Assembly (NCBI GenBank): GCA_019843655.1
Contig: JACDQD010000003.1
Span: forward strand, 3,474,925-3,538,924
Source of the DNA: Lethocerus indicus
Taxonomy: Eukaryota > Arthropoda > Insecta > Hemiptera > Belostomatidae
DNA: 64,000 nt
Direction: 5' to 3'
The notes beneath the pieces are model-generated. The model ran no database searches and was not told where the DNA came from. It saw nothing but the letters and a program-made list of their open reading frames with translations. Positions 12,749-26,136 of the stretch are shown here, piece by piece; position 1 is the first letter of the stretch; every line of letters starts with the position of its first letter. The position numbers and the translations under genes are program-made.

Positions 12749-15700
12749 GTAAGTAGAACAGATCCAGTCATATTATTTATTTGTATCTCGTCGCTGTGAT
12801 CCATTCCTGTCCGAAATCCAATGCTTAGAACTACCGTACAATTTGCATAAAACCTGACAGTAAATCGTGCAATAAACTTCACATAAGTTATAACTTACTG
12901 ACTTTCGGTAGGATCGCGTAATACTGTAAAAAAACCTGCTATTCCGGGATTTTTTCTGGCCTTTGATGATGGAACCAGTAAGAAGAGTTTTGAAATGAAA
13001 GGTTACAAGTTACAAATTACTTTATTTTCAATTAATGTACGTAGAATATCTAAAAACGATATACATGCATGCATTGCACGTATATAGACTTGATTACTGT
13101 GATACAAGCTACTTGAGTTGTGTACAATATTGGTATGATAATCGGGAAAATTTACAAAAAAAAACCCGAGGACTATAAATGAAAGGGTGAAAACCCTTCC
13201 AGTGGAGCCCACTCAGGTGTTTGATCCCAAACACAGGATAAAAATCCTTGAATAACCCTCGCCAACCGAGATTCTACCCACAGTATTAAGCGATCCCACC
13301 GGAAGTTCTTGTAGGATAATTCAAGTTCTGCTCGCGGAAACCTAGGTTTAATTATTCAAATAAATTAACTATAAGAAATAAGTTTTTTAAATTAATTTTA
13401 GAATTTGTATTTTTCAAAACGTTTTACAAAATTAATATCGCTGACATTCAGTTTGTATTTTAATGAGACCAAAGCTTTTTTCCCCTGTCCATTATTCGTG
13501 ATATGGATGCCGACGAATGAAATTATATTCTGCATGCAGATTTTTGTTAAATTATTGAGATTTTATGTTCTGTGGACGTTTCGAAAAGAAAAAACATTTA
13601 TTCTCCGACTGTAAACTATAAGTAGAATGGGTTGGGCGTGTTCCGCCTGCCTGCAATCGGAACTATCCTGAATTACGTGTTTGTCTGTGTAGAGATCCTT
13701 GGGGATTGGTGAGGGCTGGGGGGTGGCTTTGTCCTCCCTTAGTTGACTGCATACCCCCCCGCCCTTAGCCAACCAGCCGGCAGTTCCGCCCTCATTACAA
13801 TGAGCCTTTAATTCCACACTAAATATGTCGCCTCCGGGGATTAGCGGAAGGCACAGCTGCAGATTATCGGAGTGGCTTAAACAAAGAAATTATCCCCCCC
13901 CCCTTTCCTCCCTTCTAGGACACTTTAAACTTGCCCTTTTGGATTTAGTCGGGGTCGCGGGATTCACCCCACCCCGGTGAGATTTATTCAGACCGGAACT
14001 GGTTAAGAACAATTAAGTTTTAATTGCCCGAAATTAACACTTTTTTATGTGTACTCAAAATGTAACATTGAATGAATCTTTTGGAATTTGCGTCTATCCC
14101 AATCGTAATTTTTAATTACGAGAAAATCGGGCATTAAAATATACACGTGTCCGAAACAATCCTCCCGAATTATTTACTTATTCAATTCAAATTCCGAAAT
14201 AAAATCCCTCGTTGTAACACTTACATCTTTTATGCAGAAATACATCCCCATACATATACAGAAATATAATACATATACCCATACACCTTGTATGAAAGAA
14301 TGAATCTACTTCTGTGGAACATTGTGAAAATATGTTAAATGTTATTAAATGAATATGTTATCTACGAATTAGACTATAATGCCTCCAGTTCGTGGCGTTA
14401 AGTTTAAAAACTGAAATAGGCGTATTCGGACAGGATGTTTATTTAATTAAAGCATTCAAAAAGTATCCTATTTAAGTATTAGTAATCCTAATTTTATTGC
14501 GGAATAATTTTAAATAGCGCCCTCAATAACCGGGATTTTCATAATTCGGCGCAGTAAAGTTTCTTCACTTAAAACTTCGTAGCGGTTTGGCCTTTAAAGG
14601 CCCAACTATAAAGTTGTGCTGCAGGTAGGAGAGTTATTAAATTTCCACGTTTATTCTATGCGGGGTTGAAAAATAACAGCGGCGGTCGGGGGGTCGGGGG
14701 ATGGTTAGAGACGGAGGAAGGGTTGAAATGATCGTCAAATCTGTGTTTTACCCGGCACCATTGATAGGCGGCAGGAGGCAATAATGGCGGCTAATTAAAC
14801 GGAAAAAAAACAGAAAACCCGGCCGTGGAATTTAATTAACATTTTTCCTTTTTTGTTTTAGAAAAACCGAATGAATTAAAAATACCCCTCCGCCCGTCGC
14901 CGGTTTAATCCTTGCGCAGGTGGGAAAATTTCAGCGCTAAAGAATAGGACCTGGAGCAGAATAAAAGGGATTTTCCCTGACCCCACTGGTAGGGAGGAAG
15001 GGTTTATTTACAATTTAGAAGGTTGACAATAAGGTTTGTTTAATTAGCTCGCAGGCTTCGTTGCCCCTTTTTGTGCCACTGAACATGTAGTTAAATTAGA
15101 AGCTATAATTAAGACGGAAAAGGAATAATGTATATTCTTCGTGAAAGACGTAGGACGAAATAAAAACTAGAATTCGTTTAAAACTAATTCTGTTTCTAGA
15201 GATTCTTCTCTAAAAGAAAGTTATAGTTTTTACAGCGCAAACAGTTTAACTTATAGGGCAATAATAATCGATTATTCACTAGTAAACACGTTTTTTATAC
15301 TATAAAGGATTAATTTATCTTAAGGTAACTTTGTTCATTACTTAGCGTAATAACATTTCGTTACCTCACCAAATTCTGTCGTCTATTCCGATGACGTTAC
15401 CAATTTTTAACTCAATTTAAATAGCGTATGTTCGAAATAGTACACATTTTCAGTACACATCATAACTTCATTCCGTTGAGTGTATCAGTTTTTTTACTGT
15501 CACCACTCGTTTAATCAGTTACAGATTCGGAGTAAAATTGAATCCGAATCGGCGGTGTTATTTCTTTTTCGATTTTCCTTTACCCGGAACCCGCTCTCAC
15601 CGTTAATGTTTATGTTAATTAAAAAGGCCGGTGTTAATTAAAAATTTAATCAGGAAGTTTTCCAGTATTCACGTTCAGCAACACGAACGTCGTCTGCGTT

Positions 15701-18700
15701 TAAAGCTTAAGGTGCCGTATCAGTTTCCAACATCTGTCTGGTCACAAATTCGGAGAGGAAATTTATACCTATTTTTGTACTTGCTGTGGCGATGTTGACA
15801 GCAGGCTACAATTATAATGTCCAGTTTACAACTTGGTTTAAATAAGAAGTTTGAATCGTGTTCGGATTGGTAAACCGCCTCGCCTCGTTATTTCACCCCC
15901 GCTCATTTTGACCGATCCGTCCGAAATGCGGGTTGCAGTGTGTTTGTTTTCAGTTTGAGGGTTTGGATTCGGTTGTGGGGGGTTGGTTGGGGGTTGGTCG
16001 GGGGTGGTTGTTGTAGTGACGATATTGGGATCTTATTGGCCGGATCAGCGTTGGTCACATCGCTCAACAGCTCACTGCTACCGCCGTCCTAATTTCCCTC
16101 GTCCAGTATCCGAGCCTCTGTTTTATAGGACACAAGTCCTGTAGCGACTGCTTTCGGCATTGACGGAGGGCTTAAAGTTTTATTCCTAAAATATGCATTT
16201 TATTGAACTTAAATCGAGATTTTCGTCCGCCATAAGCGCCCCGCCTACTGCATTTTATTCACTTATGCCAGACAGGTTTCGGCTTTTAGTTACGGTCGGT
16301 AGCGCTCTTTTAATAAGGCTGGCTGTCACTCGGATATTTTTGTATTATGCCACTATTTTGAAACAGTTTTATCTTTTTCTGAAGTTCGCGCCCCATTAAA
16401 CGAGCTCCCTTTGGAACCTATCGATTTTGTATGCTGTACAGGTGTAATAATATTTAGGCGGCCACTGCTAGTGACGTTGAAGTCCCCCCCTCGCCCTCAA
16501 TTGATACTCGCTCGACTCTATAGTAGGGGCTGGTATACATCTGTTCATTCACACGGTGTAGAGTGTACACTCTTTGTTCCTCGGCCCGCGCCGTTATGTA
16601 ATTAACGTCTAATTGGTAATTCGGGAGATGTATACGTGTCAGAGGCACGAATTACGTAAACGAGGCGCCGGTCGGTCGGCTACAACTTCTCCTTGAGATG
16701 TTCCTTCGCTAATTCCGTAGGCCTAAATGTAAATTATCATTACCTATGGCTGATCATACATCATGAATCCGAGAAGCTCGATAACGCATACATTTCAACA
16801 CTTAGCCTTTACGAAATATGATTGTTAAATACTCATAATTTCGACAATTTTTGGTCCGAATGTGTACGAATATAGCGGACTGCGCTTTTCAGCGAAGAGG
16901 GCGATTAAATTAATTTATGTTTTAAAATAAAAACTGAGATTGAACAAAATAGCTGTCGACAACGTAGTAATGATGGGGCTTAATTTTAGTAAATCGTATG
17001 GAAATTACGATTTGCTTTTGAAATTACTGTATTCCGATAGTATAATCCTTCGCCCGGTATAGCAGCACACCTGTCTTTCCGTTACAAGGCAGGTATATGA
17101 GCTCTGCCGAGGCCCCCCCCCCCCGTGTCGCCTTCCCCCCCGCCTTTTCGGAAAACAATCGCGGGCGTCGGCACGCGTTCGGATTTCCAGATAAAGGCAA
17201 GTTATTGGAACCCACCCCCTTCCTCTAGGCAAATGTAAACCCTGTCCGTTGGGGCGTACATCAAGAAAGAGAGAGAAGAGAGAGAGTTGAGATTGCTACA
17301 AAAGAAAACTCAAGGAGAAGAAGCGGTTGTTCCTCCTTTTCTCCTCGTCCTCTCCCAACGTCGGAATAAGTAAAAGGATATTGGGCTGGGAGGAGTGTTC
17401 GGCAATATCCTGGACCTCCTGGAACACACTTCGGTCCTGGTGAAACTAAAAATCCCGTATGTATTGGACAGTGGGTCAAACATTGCCGCGGGGGCCCGCC
17501 TACCCCCCTTTTCCTCCCCCGCCGGTAAAATATCCGCTCCTTTGATATTAATTTTGTTCCCAGACGCCGGGACACGATATAGAGACGCCAAGTGGGGGGG
17601 CCTTTGAAAAAGTTGCGCGGGGGGGGCTTCATTCTGGCGAAGCAGAATTGCTTGTTAGTTTATTCATGAGACCGGGGGACTCTTTCTTTTCTTGCCCCAC
17701 CGTGCTGGACGTCGTCTCCTCCTCCGCCTGCTCCGCCCCCCCCCAAAACCGAATATACATTCGGCCCTCGTTTCTTTTTCCATCAAAGCCCCGTTATCTC
17801 GAGCCCCTTTAAAGCCCTCCAAATGTCCCGGGCCACCCCCACAGGAACACCCCACGTTTTAAGTCTTTAACAGTGAAATGCTCCCTTAAACGCCGAGTGA
17901 GGGACCTGCCGCCTGGACGAGTTGTCCTGCGGCTGGGTCCTCGCTAATTATCTAATTAACTTAAGGACTTTCCATCGTCATAAAGGAAAATGTGTGGACT
18001 CGCGTGTTTATCTGATTACAGAAGAATTGTGTTAGCGGTAGGGCTCGCTCGAACTGAAGGGTATTTGAAAGGGAAGCCACGACCGACCGCAATATATAGA
18101 TATAACTCTGTTATCCTTTAAACTAAAACGGGGAAGGGCATTCTTGCTCTCGGCTACATTACCTACAGAGAACTGTGGTATTCGCTCTGGACCTAATACT
18201 TATTATAATTCAAAGCCCATATACAGGCGGGCCAATACCATGTGTGGAAGTTCATATATTTAAAGGGTTATATAGGGCTTTTTTGATGTTCAAATTTACG
18301 CTCGCCAAAGAGGTAAATTTCGACTAAAAGGTAAACTTCGACTGACAGACCCCAGATGATTACACCAAACCCGCGATATAAACCTTTGAACTCAATTACT
18401 ATTCCTTTCAAGATCGGTATAAACTTTAGCTTCCTTGCGAAGTCATATCGATAGTGAAATTGATATTGAGGTTTGAATTGTCCTAGTACCGATTTCTCCC
18501 ACTTTTGCAAGAAACTATAGACAGATTTTAATCTGTGACTTGTGGGCTTGAATGCCCAGTTGGGAAAATAGACTAATTCAATGCAGTCGTGAGGTCAGTT
18601 TAGGTTTGACCGGGGGGTCAAAATGGTTGGTTTTAATTTGAAAATAAAATCTATATTTTCCTCGCATCTAGATTCGGATATTGCCGCCGAAAGGAATGCC

Positions 18701-19551
18701 CGGCTTAATTAAAAAAAATATTTCCTCGGCTTAGCTTAGTGTTTTATTTTCGAAATTCCTTCACAAAGGGGGAGGGGGCCCCAGTTTGTTTCGGAAATTC
18801 TTCAATCCACCGCTTGTACGATAAATAACTTAACTACGCTGTGTCCCTTCCTTCTTGGAAATCGTTTCGGTTCCCGGAAACGTCTCGCGGCCTCTTCGGC
18901 ATTGGTTTTATCGTGAATTATTGGGGGTATCGTATTTTAATGGTGTGTGTTTTGTTCGCCGCGGGGTGTGCGAGGCAGCCCTACCTCTGACCTAATCGAT
19001 TCGTTCAGGTGGAAATAGTGGATGGGGCGGAGTCGGGATCGCAACGCTGAATTGACTGCCAATAGTGAGTTTTTAGAAGTTACCCCTCCCGGATTCTGCG
19101 AAAACGTTTCGCCCCCATCGGAAAATTCAGCGACTGGCGAACCGTCGATCCGTCAACAGATATAAGGATATGAAATCTTTCTGATAACGCAGATTTATTA
19201 TCTTCAAACCTCGTACAAAATGTAGTAAACGGTAAATGTAATCGACGCAGAAAATTCGCCTCGATTCTGTCGAGATTTTTAATTAATAATCGACAAGCTT
19301 TTAGACTTCCGATCCGCTTTTGGCCGAAATTTCTTTGGCTCAGTGGGGAATTAAATAAAATTTTTGCTAATGTTTTAAGGGTAGTAGTAGAGTGTTTAAC
19401 CGATGAGTCTGACCGCCTACTTAATTTTTAAGGCCGCCACTCTTTTAGAGCAATTAACGCAAATAACTTTCCGCCTAGGTGCTTGGAAACAATGCCGGTT
19501 TTTTCGTTCTTCCAGGGGTTAGAATAATGTAAATTTGACGTTCTCCATTCT
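12749..19551. other. Non-coding stretch, no gene seen
   Basis: AT-rich sequence with poly-C runs (near 13.75, 13.89, 17.12 and 17.5 kb). No coding similarity was recognised. A short segment at 13184-13223 resembles the minus strand near 27.11-27.16 kb and may be a repeat relic. Confidence 0.55.
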
Positions 19552-19668
19552 CCTCTCGTTGGTTTGGTCTTTTGCTAGACCGGTTTCGGCTGCTCTGACA
19601 AGAAGAAACTGACTAACGTTGTCGTCATCACTCTTGACGCGTGTCGGTAAATATTTGGGCAACCTCAT
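19552..19668 (-). mobile_element. Hammerhead-family repeat, copy 2 (diverged fragment)
   Basis: Read on the minus strand, this fragment keeps the GAGCAGCCGAAACCGGTCTAG segment and the following AAAAGACCAAACC. That is the 3' half of the hammerhead-like motif and the flank found in better copies. The CTGANGA half is replaced by unrelated or strongly diverged bases, so no ribozyme fold is possible. A weak match to the inner arm (TGAGGATGCCCAAA) appears near 19665. This is an isolated, old fragment. Confidence 0.65.
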
Positions 19669-21195
19669 TGTTGCCGGTCTATTTAGCGGACTCGAATGAA
19701 AACGAGCTTATATTTGTGTAATATAAGGCGTGTTGAAGCTGCGGTAGGGCGAGCGGGGGGGGAGGTAGGGATGGCTCAATGTGGCCGCGGCCATATTTTG
19801 TCGACGGAGGAGTTGCCCAACGGAGCCTGTCTAATTGGAGCGATGGCCTGGAAATTTTCTCTGCGGCGTCCCAACCCCCTCAACCGCCCCCTCACCCTCT
19901 ATAGCAAATATGAAGCGGTAAAGCTTAATGTCCGATAGCGTTACGTATATATATACATCCCTCTCCGCCTCCCTTCTGCATAAATCCCAGCAGCCCGTTC
20001 CTCTATCCTGGATTCTTTCCTACGGAATTATTCTTTTATGCTCGCAATCGTGAAATTTACTTTCCTCGACGGTGAGAAAGTGTTGTTCGGATAACGAATC
20101 ATGTATTTTCATTCCCTCCACCCCCCAGAGCTCCTAGCGTTTACACGCGGGGGCGTTCTCGAAATCCGATTATGCCGAGCGAGCTGTGTTTACAACATTT
20201 TTGACTATATTCTTCGCTCGAAAAATATTCGTAGATTAAACTTTCTCGTTTTCCTTGGATTAGTTCGGGGAGGAACGTATTGGAAATTCGATCTGTAAGG
20301 TGTTAGAAATAAAGGATAAATTTTAGGAGGACTATATAAATGTCGAGCCAAATAACACATCCGCATACAAAAGTTGTAACATAACATTTTCTAATGCTGT
20401 GTTCCGCTAGAAGTAATTTAATTATTTTCGGTCCCGATTTACTTGAATTCTAGTTTTAATAAGGAAAATTTAGCATAGGAGAAAGGCGTTTGTAACGATT
20501 TTGTTAATAGTGTTGCATAAAATATTGTCTGTTGTATGCAGTCTTGGGCTAATGATTTTGCGTCGGTTGAATTTTAACAGGGCTCCTCTCTGTTCGTTAT
20601 TGCCCCGACAACCGTGTTGTCAGCGCTGAGCACGAGCCGAGGAGGGATTTTTAAGTTACCGACGTCTGAAAAAGGGGCCGAGAGCGTGCGTGTGTAAGGG
20701 GCTGGTGACGTACGGGGGTTGAGGTCGGGACGAGGCCGGGATGAGGGCGAGGGGGTGGCTGCGCTTGACAGTTTATTTTAACGCGTGATGCCATCTTGGG
20801 TTTCTTCCTCCGGAGGGATACCCCCCTCGCTACCCTAATAGCTTGTAATTCTGCTCCCGGCACGACAGTTTTATACTTTGTACACGTTCGCGAATGGTAA
20901 TGGAGACAAAAAGTGATAACTGGGGACTGGGGAGATTTGTCTTATCTCTTCGCCTCCAGTATAGAGTCGTTACATTTCTATTACAATAGGCGCAATTACT
21001 ACTCTTATTTAACCACTTTAAATAGCATATAAGACGCGCCCAATAATTTTGAATAACAGCTTATAATTAAAACAAATTAATCAAACAAATCTTAATTTCT
21101 TAAGCTCAAATCTATTATTTTATTTTATTTTCTGGTCGTTATTTAATATTCTATCATAGATTTGTTCACACACACACAAAACACAATCACACATA
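19669..21195. other. Non-coding stretch, no gene seen
   Basis: No coding similarity was recognised. The stretch includes an AT-rich segment at 21.0-21.15 kb and a short CA-rich segment just before the next repeat copy. Confidence 0.55.
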
Positions 21196-21537
21196 GCAAC
21201 CCCTCGAAAAACTAGTTTGAATACCTTTGTGGTTTGTGGTCTGCGAGGGGTTGAATACCGTAGATTTCGTATGTTTCTAACTTCTCTCGCTGGTTTGGTC
21301 TTTTGCTAGAACGGTTTCGGCTGCTCGCCATCTTCATTAGCAGTGTTAGTCACTTCTGGGACGTTAATTGTTATTTGGGCATCCTCACTGCACTGTCACT
21401 GTCACTTGTACTGTAAGGCGCTAATACTAAAATGTAAGACATACCGTTGTAGCGGGTTAGTATTAGGTGCGCCGTACTATTGAAAATAGTAGTGCATTAA
21501 GCTCAATACACTACGCGTTTTAATAGTCTTAAAATTA
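21196..21537 (-). mobile_element. Hammerhead-family repeat, copy 3 (one arm with outer hairpin)
   Basis: One complete arm reads outward to inward. First is an outer hairpin made by CAACCCCTCG (about 21198-21207) and CGAGGGGTTG (about 21244-21253). Then come the linker CCGTAGATTTCGTATG, the hammerhead-like motif on the minus strand (21305-21341), the GGGCATCCTCACTGCACTG segment, the TAATACTAAAATGTAAGACAT segment, GTATTAGGTGCGCCGTAC and the core ACTACGCGTTTTAATAGTC. The copy stops in the core, so the second arm is missing. In the ribozyme motif the essential first C of CTGANGA is A and the GGTC cleavage-site segment reads GTTC. This copy should be inactive. Confidence 0.82.
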
Positions 21538-24500
21538 AAAAAAGGTATGTTAAACTAATATTCTATCAGTTTTTAATTCTCAAAAATATTTTTTTCGTTT
21601 TTATATTTTCTAAATTCTGTTAGAATATGATTGACCGTCATTCTATATTTTTCGCAAACTGGTTGCTGTCTCAATTATGTTCTTCTCCGCTTTGTGAAAA
21701 TTGTCGTTGAGCACACTTATTTTTAATCGATTTGAATGCTAAAAAAATACCGTTTTAATACCGAATTCGTACTGAACGCTAACGTTTGTCCATCAAAGAA
21801 AAAAATGAGATTATTCTGAGCCGGATGAAATGTCACAAATCAACATTTTTTACGCATCCGGATAATCTCTACAGAGAGACTATCTTTTTCCGGCTTAATT
21901 ATTCTTTTATATTTCAAATCAATCGTGCCGTATGTATTATTCGCAGTATTACTTATTCGTCCTGGACGGCTCACTCTTTTATAATGTCGGCTGTCATCGC
22001 TCCATCCATCGGCTATCCGCCGGCGTGCGGGGGTTGTGGTAGGGGGAGAGGGATGATTTTTTCTTTACCCCCCTCATATATCTCCGTTGGCTTTCCGCTT
22101 CCTCGTTTATCTGTTTTCCCGTAAGATCAACGATAAAAGGCCGCTGATAAATTGACCGGAATCAATGTAAAAAATGTATCTGTTGTCGACAACGACGGTT
22201 GTTGGGTAAAATTGGATGTTGTTGATCTCCTTCCGCTTCTTCCGATCGGTGTAACAATAGGCCTCTCTAGCGGCAATGTATCATTCAAGCCATGTAAACA
22301 GATAAACCGGGGCCTAGTTTCCTTTCATTATTTCTGTAATAGGAGGCACTTAGGCTACCATAAAAATACGTTCAACACGGCATCGTTTGTAGCCCTACGG
22401 AATATTTGTCTGCACACCAACTTAGGCTTGTAAATTTTTGTTACTGTGTAATTTTGTAATAGGTGATTCGGATTACGATGATGTCAGTTACACGGCAAAT
22501 TTTGTTTACCAGCGCTGTCGAACGATATGCAATTCGGTAGGAGGGAAATTTTGCGAAAAGTTCCCGGTGAAATTTCAAAAAGTCCATCGGTTACTAATCC
22601 GACAGTAAATAAATTGGCGGCCGATAACCGAACTTTCGAGCCGATTATTGCCCATAAATTTGAACTTCCGCAACGTCGTTCGATCGCGATTGGGGGGTCG
22701 TAACGCAATTGAAAATTCGGGCTCCGGCGAAATTAGTTTTCTCGGGGGAAAAAAAAAATAAAATATCATCCGCGGGTCGTAAAAGTCGTGTCGAATTACA
22801 GACCGTTCTCGGGATCGCGTCGTCCCCAAGGGGGGGGGGCGAAGGGCTTGAACGGCCGAATAAAAAATAACAGGAACAAAAAACATATAACAAAAAGCCG
22901 TAGTCGGTTCATTGTCCGAAAACCTTTTAATTTATACCCGGGCGCTGTTGAGTTTGCCTAGGGCGAGGGGGCGGGGGCGCATTCGGGGACATTCCTCAAA
23001 ACGCGGCAACGATTTATTACGCCCGTGAAAAAAAAATGTCGGCTGAAAAGACCGGCCATCACGTTGCTACGACCGGTCGGACAATTACGGAAACCACATT
23101 GGGGCTTTTATTCGATCGATTACCGCCGAGTTATGACCAAAATTTATGTTATATTCTGGAAATTAAATTTATCGACAGCTAATTCAGAGGGTAGTTTAAT
23201 TTACGTAGGGGGTAGCTCGCCCGGGAACCGCCCCCTTCCACGTGTATATTTATTACGCAGTACTCAAACCTGATACGATTCCAATTTTTCTATTTAATTA
23301 CCGGCAACATTTCACTGGGCTCGGTGAATGTTCCTTATTGAACAGTGCCGTTACATTACTTTGGAGGTGCGCGAATTATATGTGGATGTACCACTAAAAG
23401 TTGTGCCGCCGGCGGACGAGAAAATATAAAAGCTCCCCGTAAAGTTGGCAGAGCTAACGGTTCCATTTGACTTAGAAGTTATGGAAAACCGATAATTCGA
23501 TTTAAATGAAACGGCCCGGCCATTTTGCTCACGGCCCTAAAGCCCGATGGAAATAACCCGTTTGTTTCAAAATATCTAGATTCCAGCGTTAAATGTAGTA
23601 CCGCGCGGAAATGTGAAAGGAAAGAAGAAAAATGCGGGAGGCTTAAGTTTATCGTTAGGGAAATAAAAACGGGAAATAAAAACCGCTATCGGATTGAATA
23701 AACAGTCGTAATAACGGGCGCTGACTATCAACAACCCTAATAAACATAACATTGCCTAGTAAAAACCACGTGCTGGAACGCGTTGATACCTACTGCTGAT
23801 AAGAGCGAAGCGATTGTCGTTCGAAATGCGGACATTAGTGGCCTACTAAGTCGTCTATTCGCTACAAAACATTAATGCGTACAACTTTTATTTACAAAGC
23901 TGTCATTTACGTTGTCCGCGGAATGACTTTGTTCATGTTTTAATGAATATAAACACTAAATCGCAAAATGTGACATATTAATAAGAACCCAGAGCTTAAG
24001 TTGACTCTCACTTCAAAACGCTCGAATATTTTACATTTTACGTTCCACATATTTCTTTTAGTGCACTTGGCGTCCTTAACACCGCTCTGGGCTTTATTGT
24101 TTTTATCCCAATACGTGGATCTGGCCGTTGTTTAATTGTTATTTCGACGGTTCAATACTGACTGATTCGATATCGCGAACGGGGGGATATTTCCCGCCGT
24201 ATTTGTATGTTGTTGTCCTCCATCGTATTGTACCGATTGGTGCTTTATTGGAGGCTTGACGGTGGGGGCGGTAAAACGTTGGGAAGTTAATGTTTGGATT
24301 GTAAACAAAGGGCGGACTACTGTCCGAGCCTGCTGCGTCCGCCCGCCTATAGGAGGACTTCAATTATTGCACACTACACCAATGGAACCTCTCTCTCTCT
24401 CTCTCCCTCCCTCCCTCCCTCCCTCCCTCCTCTCTCTCTCTCTCTCTATTTCCCTGCCACCACTAACCACTGCAAACTTAGCACTCAAGCCTCGTCCACT

Positions 24501-26136
24501 TAAGCTCAAAGTCAAAAATATTTTACTCTTATTTTTATACTTGAAGTAACGTGAAACTGAAAATGACTCCTGTGTTCTTGTCAGATTTCAGTTGAGCGGT
24601 TTTCGACTGCATCAAAATTGCATCTACAGTCGCCGATCTCAAAACTAACGACCAGCATACTGAGAATGGAATAAATAGCAGTAAAATTCCCAATTCTCGC
24701 CTATCAATAATATAAAAATAGAAGATACAGTTTTATTTATATTTAACATCAGGCGTAAATTCGCACTACACTAAATCTCGGTAGTCCTTTGTTCAGTGGC
24801 TTCGTTTTCATAATGTCTATAATTCACGATGGCACAGTCTTAGTCTAAATCCATACACATTAATTAAACGAATATTGCCTTCTTCACTATCCATTAAATA
24901 TTCTTCACTCAACTATCGTCTTAAGATAGTTTCTAAACAAGTATATAGGGTGTTTGGCCCAAACTAAGTCTGCCGACAACCCCGTGATGGGGGCTCGTCC
25001 ACTAAATTAGGTTCGCCGGTTAATTTTTATGTCGTCGTCTCGGCCATCCCGGTTATGGATGGTCTGTGGAGGGTGGTTTCCGGGTAAGAATTACATTAGT
25101 GGGCGATGGCGGGCGGAATTCCCCGGTGGGAGTGGGGGTCCTTCCAATTTTCAAAATACGATATGAAAGGTCCCCCGAGAGACATTTGACCAGAATTAAT
25201 GATTGGGTGTGTCGTCGGTCATGAGGAGCAGGAGGAGGGACTGGAACCTATCAATCTGAAAAGGGGTCAACCCACCTGATAAATGTTCTAAGCCTAGCCA
25301 CTTTCTCACCGACATTTTGAATGTATCACAACTCAAATAGTCAACTTTAAGCCCGTTCACCCAAATACGGAACCGTTTCTCACGACACTTGTAAAGGTTA
25401 AAATACAACTAATATTACAGTTATTTTTTTACATATATTTAAATTCGGCTACTTGCCCCTTACGTAGGTGTTGGGGTGGAATTTATTGGTGGTAGGCACT
25501 TATTGGGAATATTAAAACTAGATGTAGAAGTGTGATTTTTACGATTCTCTAAATTGAATCGTTGAACTAAATTCGGGAACGTTTTGATCCCGCTTTTCGA
25601 AGCGACAAAGGGGGGAAACGAGCGTTTTCCCGATAAATCAGATTGTCCAACTGAGAGATGAGCAAAATGATTCGGAATGACAACACTATTCCTGAAATTT
25701 TTTTCAGGGATTTTTCCCCTTTCCACTTATCTCCGGGGGATTATCTGCCACACAGTCTGTTAAATCCGCGTAATCAGTTCCTGAATTCAGAATACAACAA
25801 GATATTATTAGTACCGTAGTTTTTTCCGTCTCCTCCTCTCGCCGTTTTGATCTTCTACTACAGCAAAAGAGTATTCAAAATGAGATATTAATAGAAAATT
25901 GACTCCGGTACATTAGAAAACCATTTGGGCACGATTTTTCCCCTCGCCACTCATACGGTTAATCACCATTCGAAATACACTGCTGATCTTATAGTATGTG
26001 ACGGTTATAATGATATGTCAAAAACGCGAAAGTCGATATCTCGGACTTGAGGAGACGGCGGAACCAGAATGGATTCGCTTTGAAAGGGACTCGCGGCACT
26101 GTGCTCATTATCCTGTCGTGAAACGTTAACATTTTT
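21538..26136. other. Non-coding stretch with CT/CCT microsatellite
   Basis: No coding sequence was recognised. It holds a (CT)n-(CCCT)n-(CT)n tract at 24388-24448 and a poly-G run near 22.83 kb. ORFs of 60-112 codons here lack protein-like composition or known motifs. Confidence 0.55.
24388..24448. repeat. Compound (CT)n/(CCCT)n microsatellite
   Basis: CT dinucleotides pass into about seven CCCT units and back to CT dinucleotides, an about 60-bp compound simple repeat. Confidence 0.93.
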
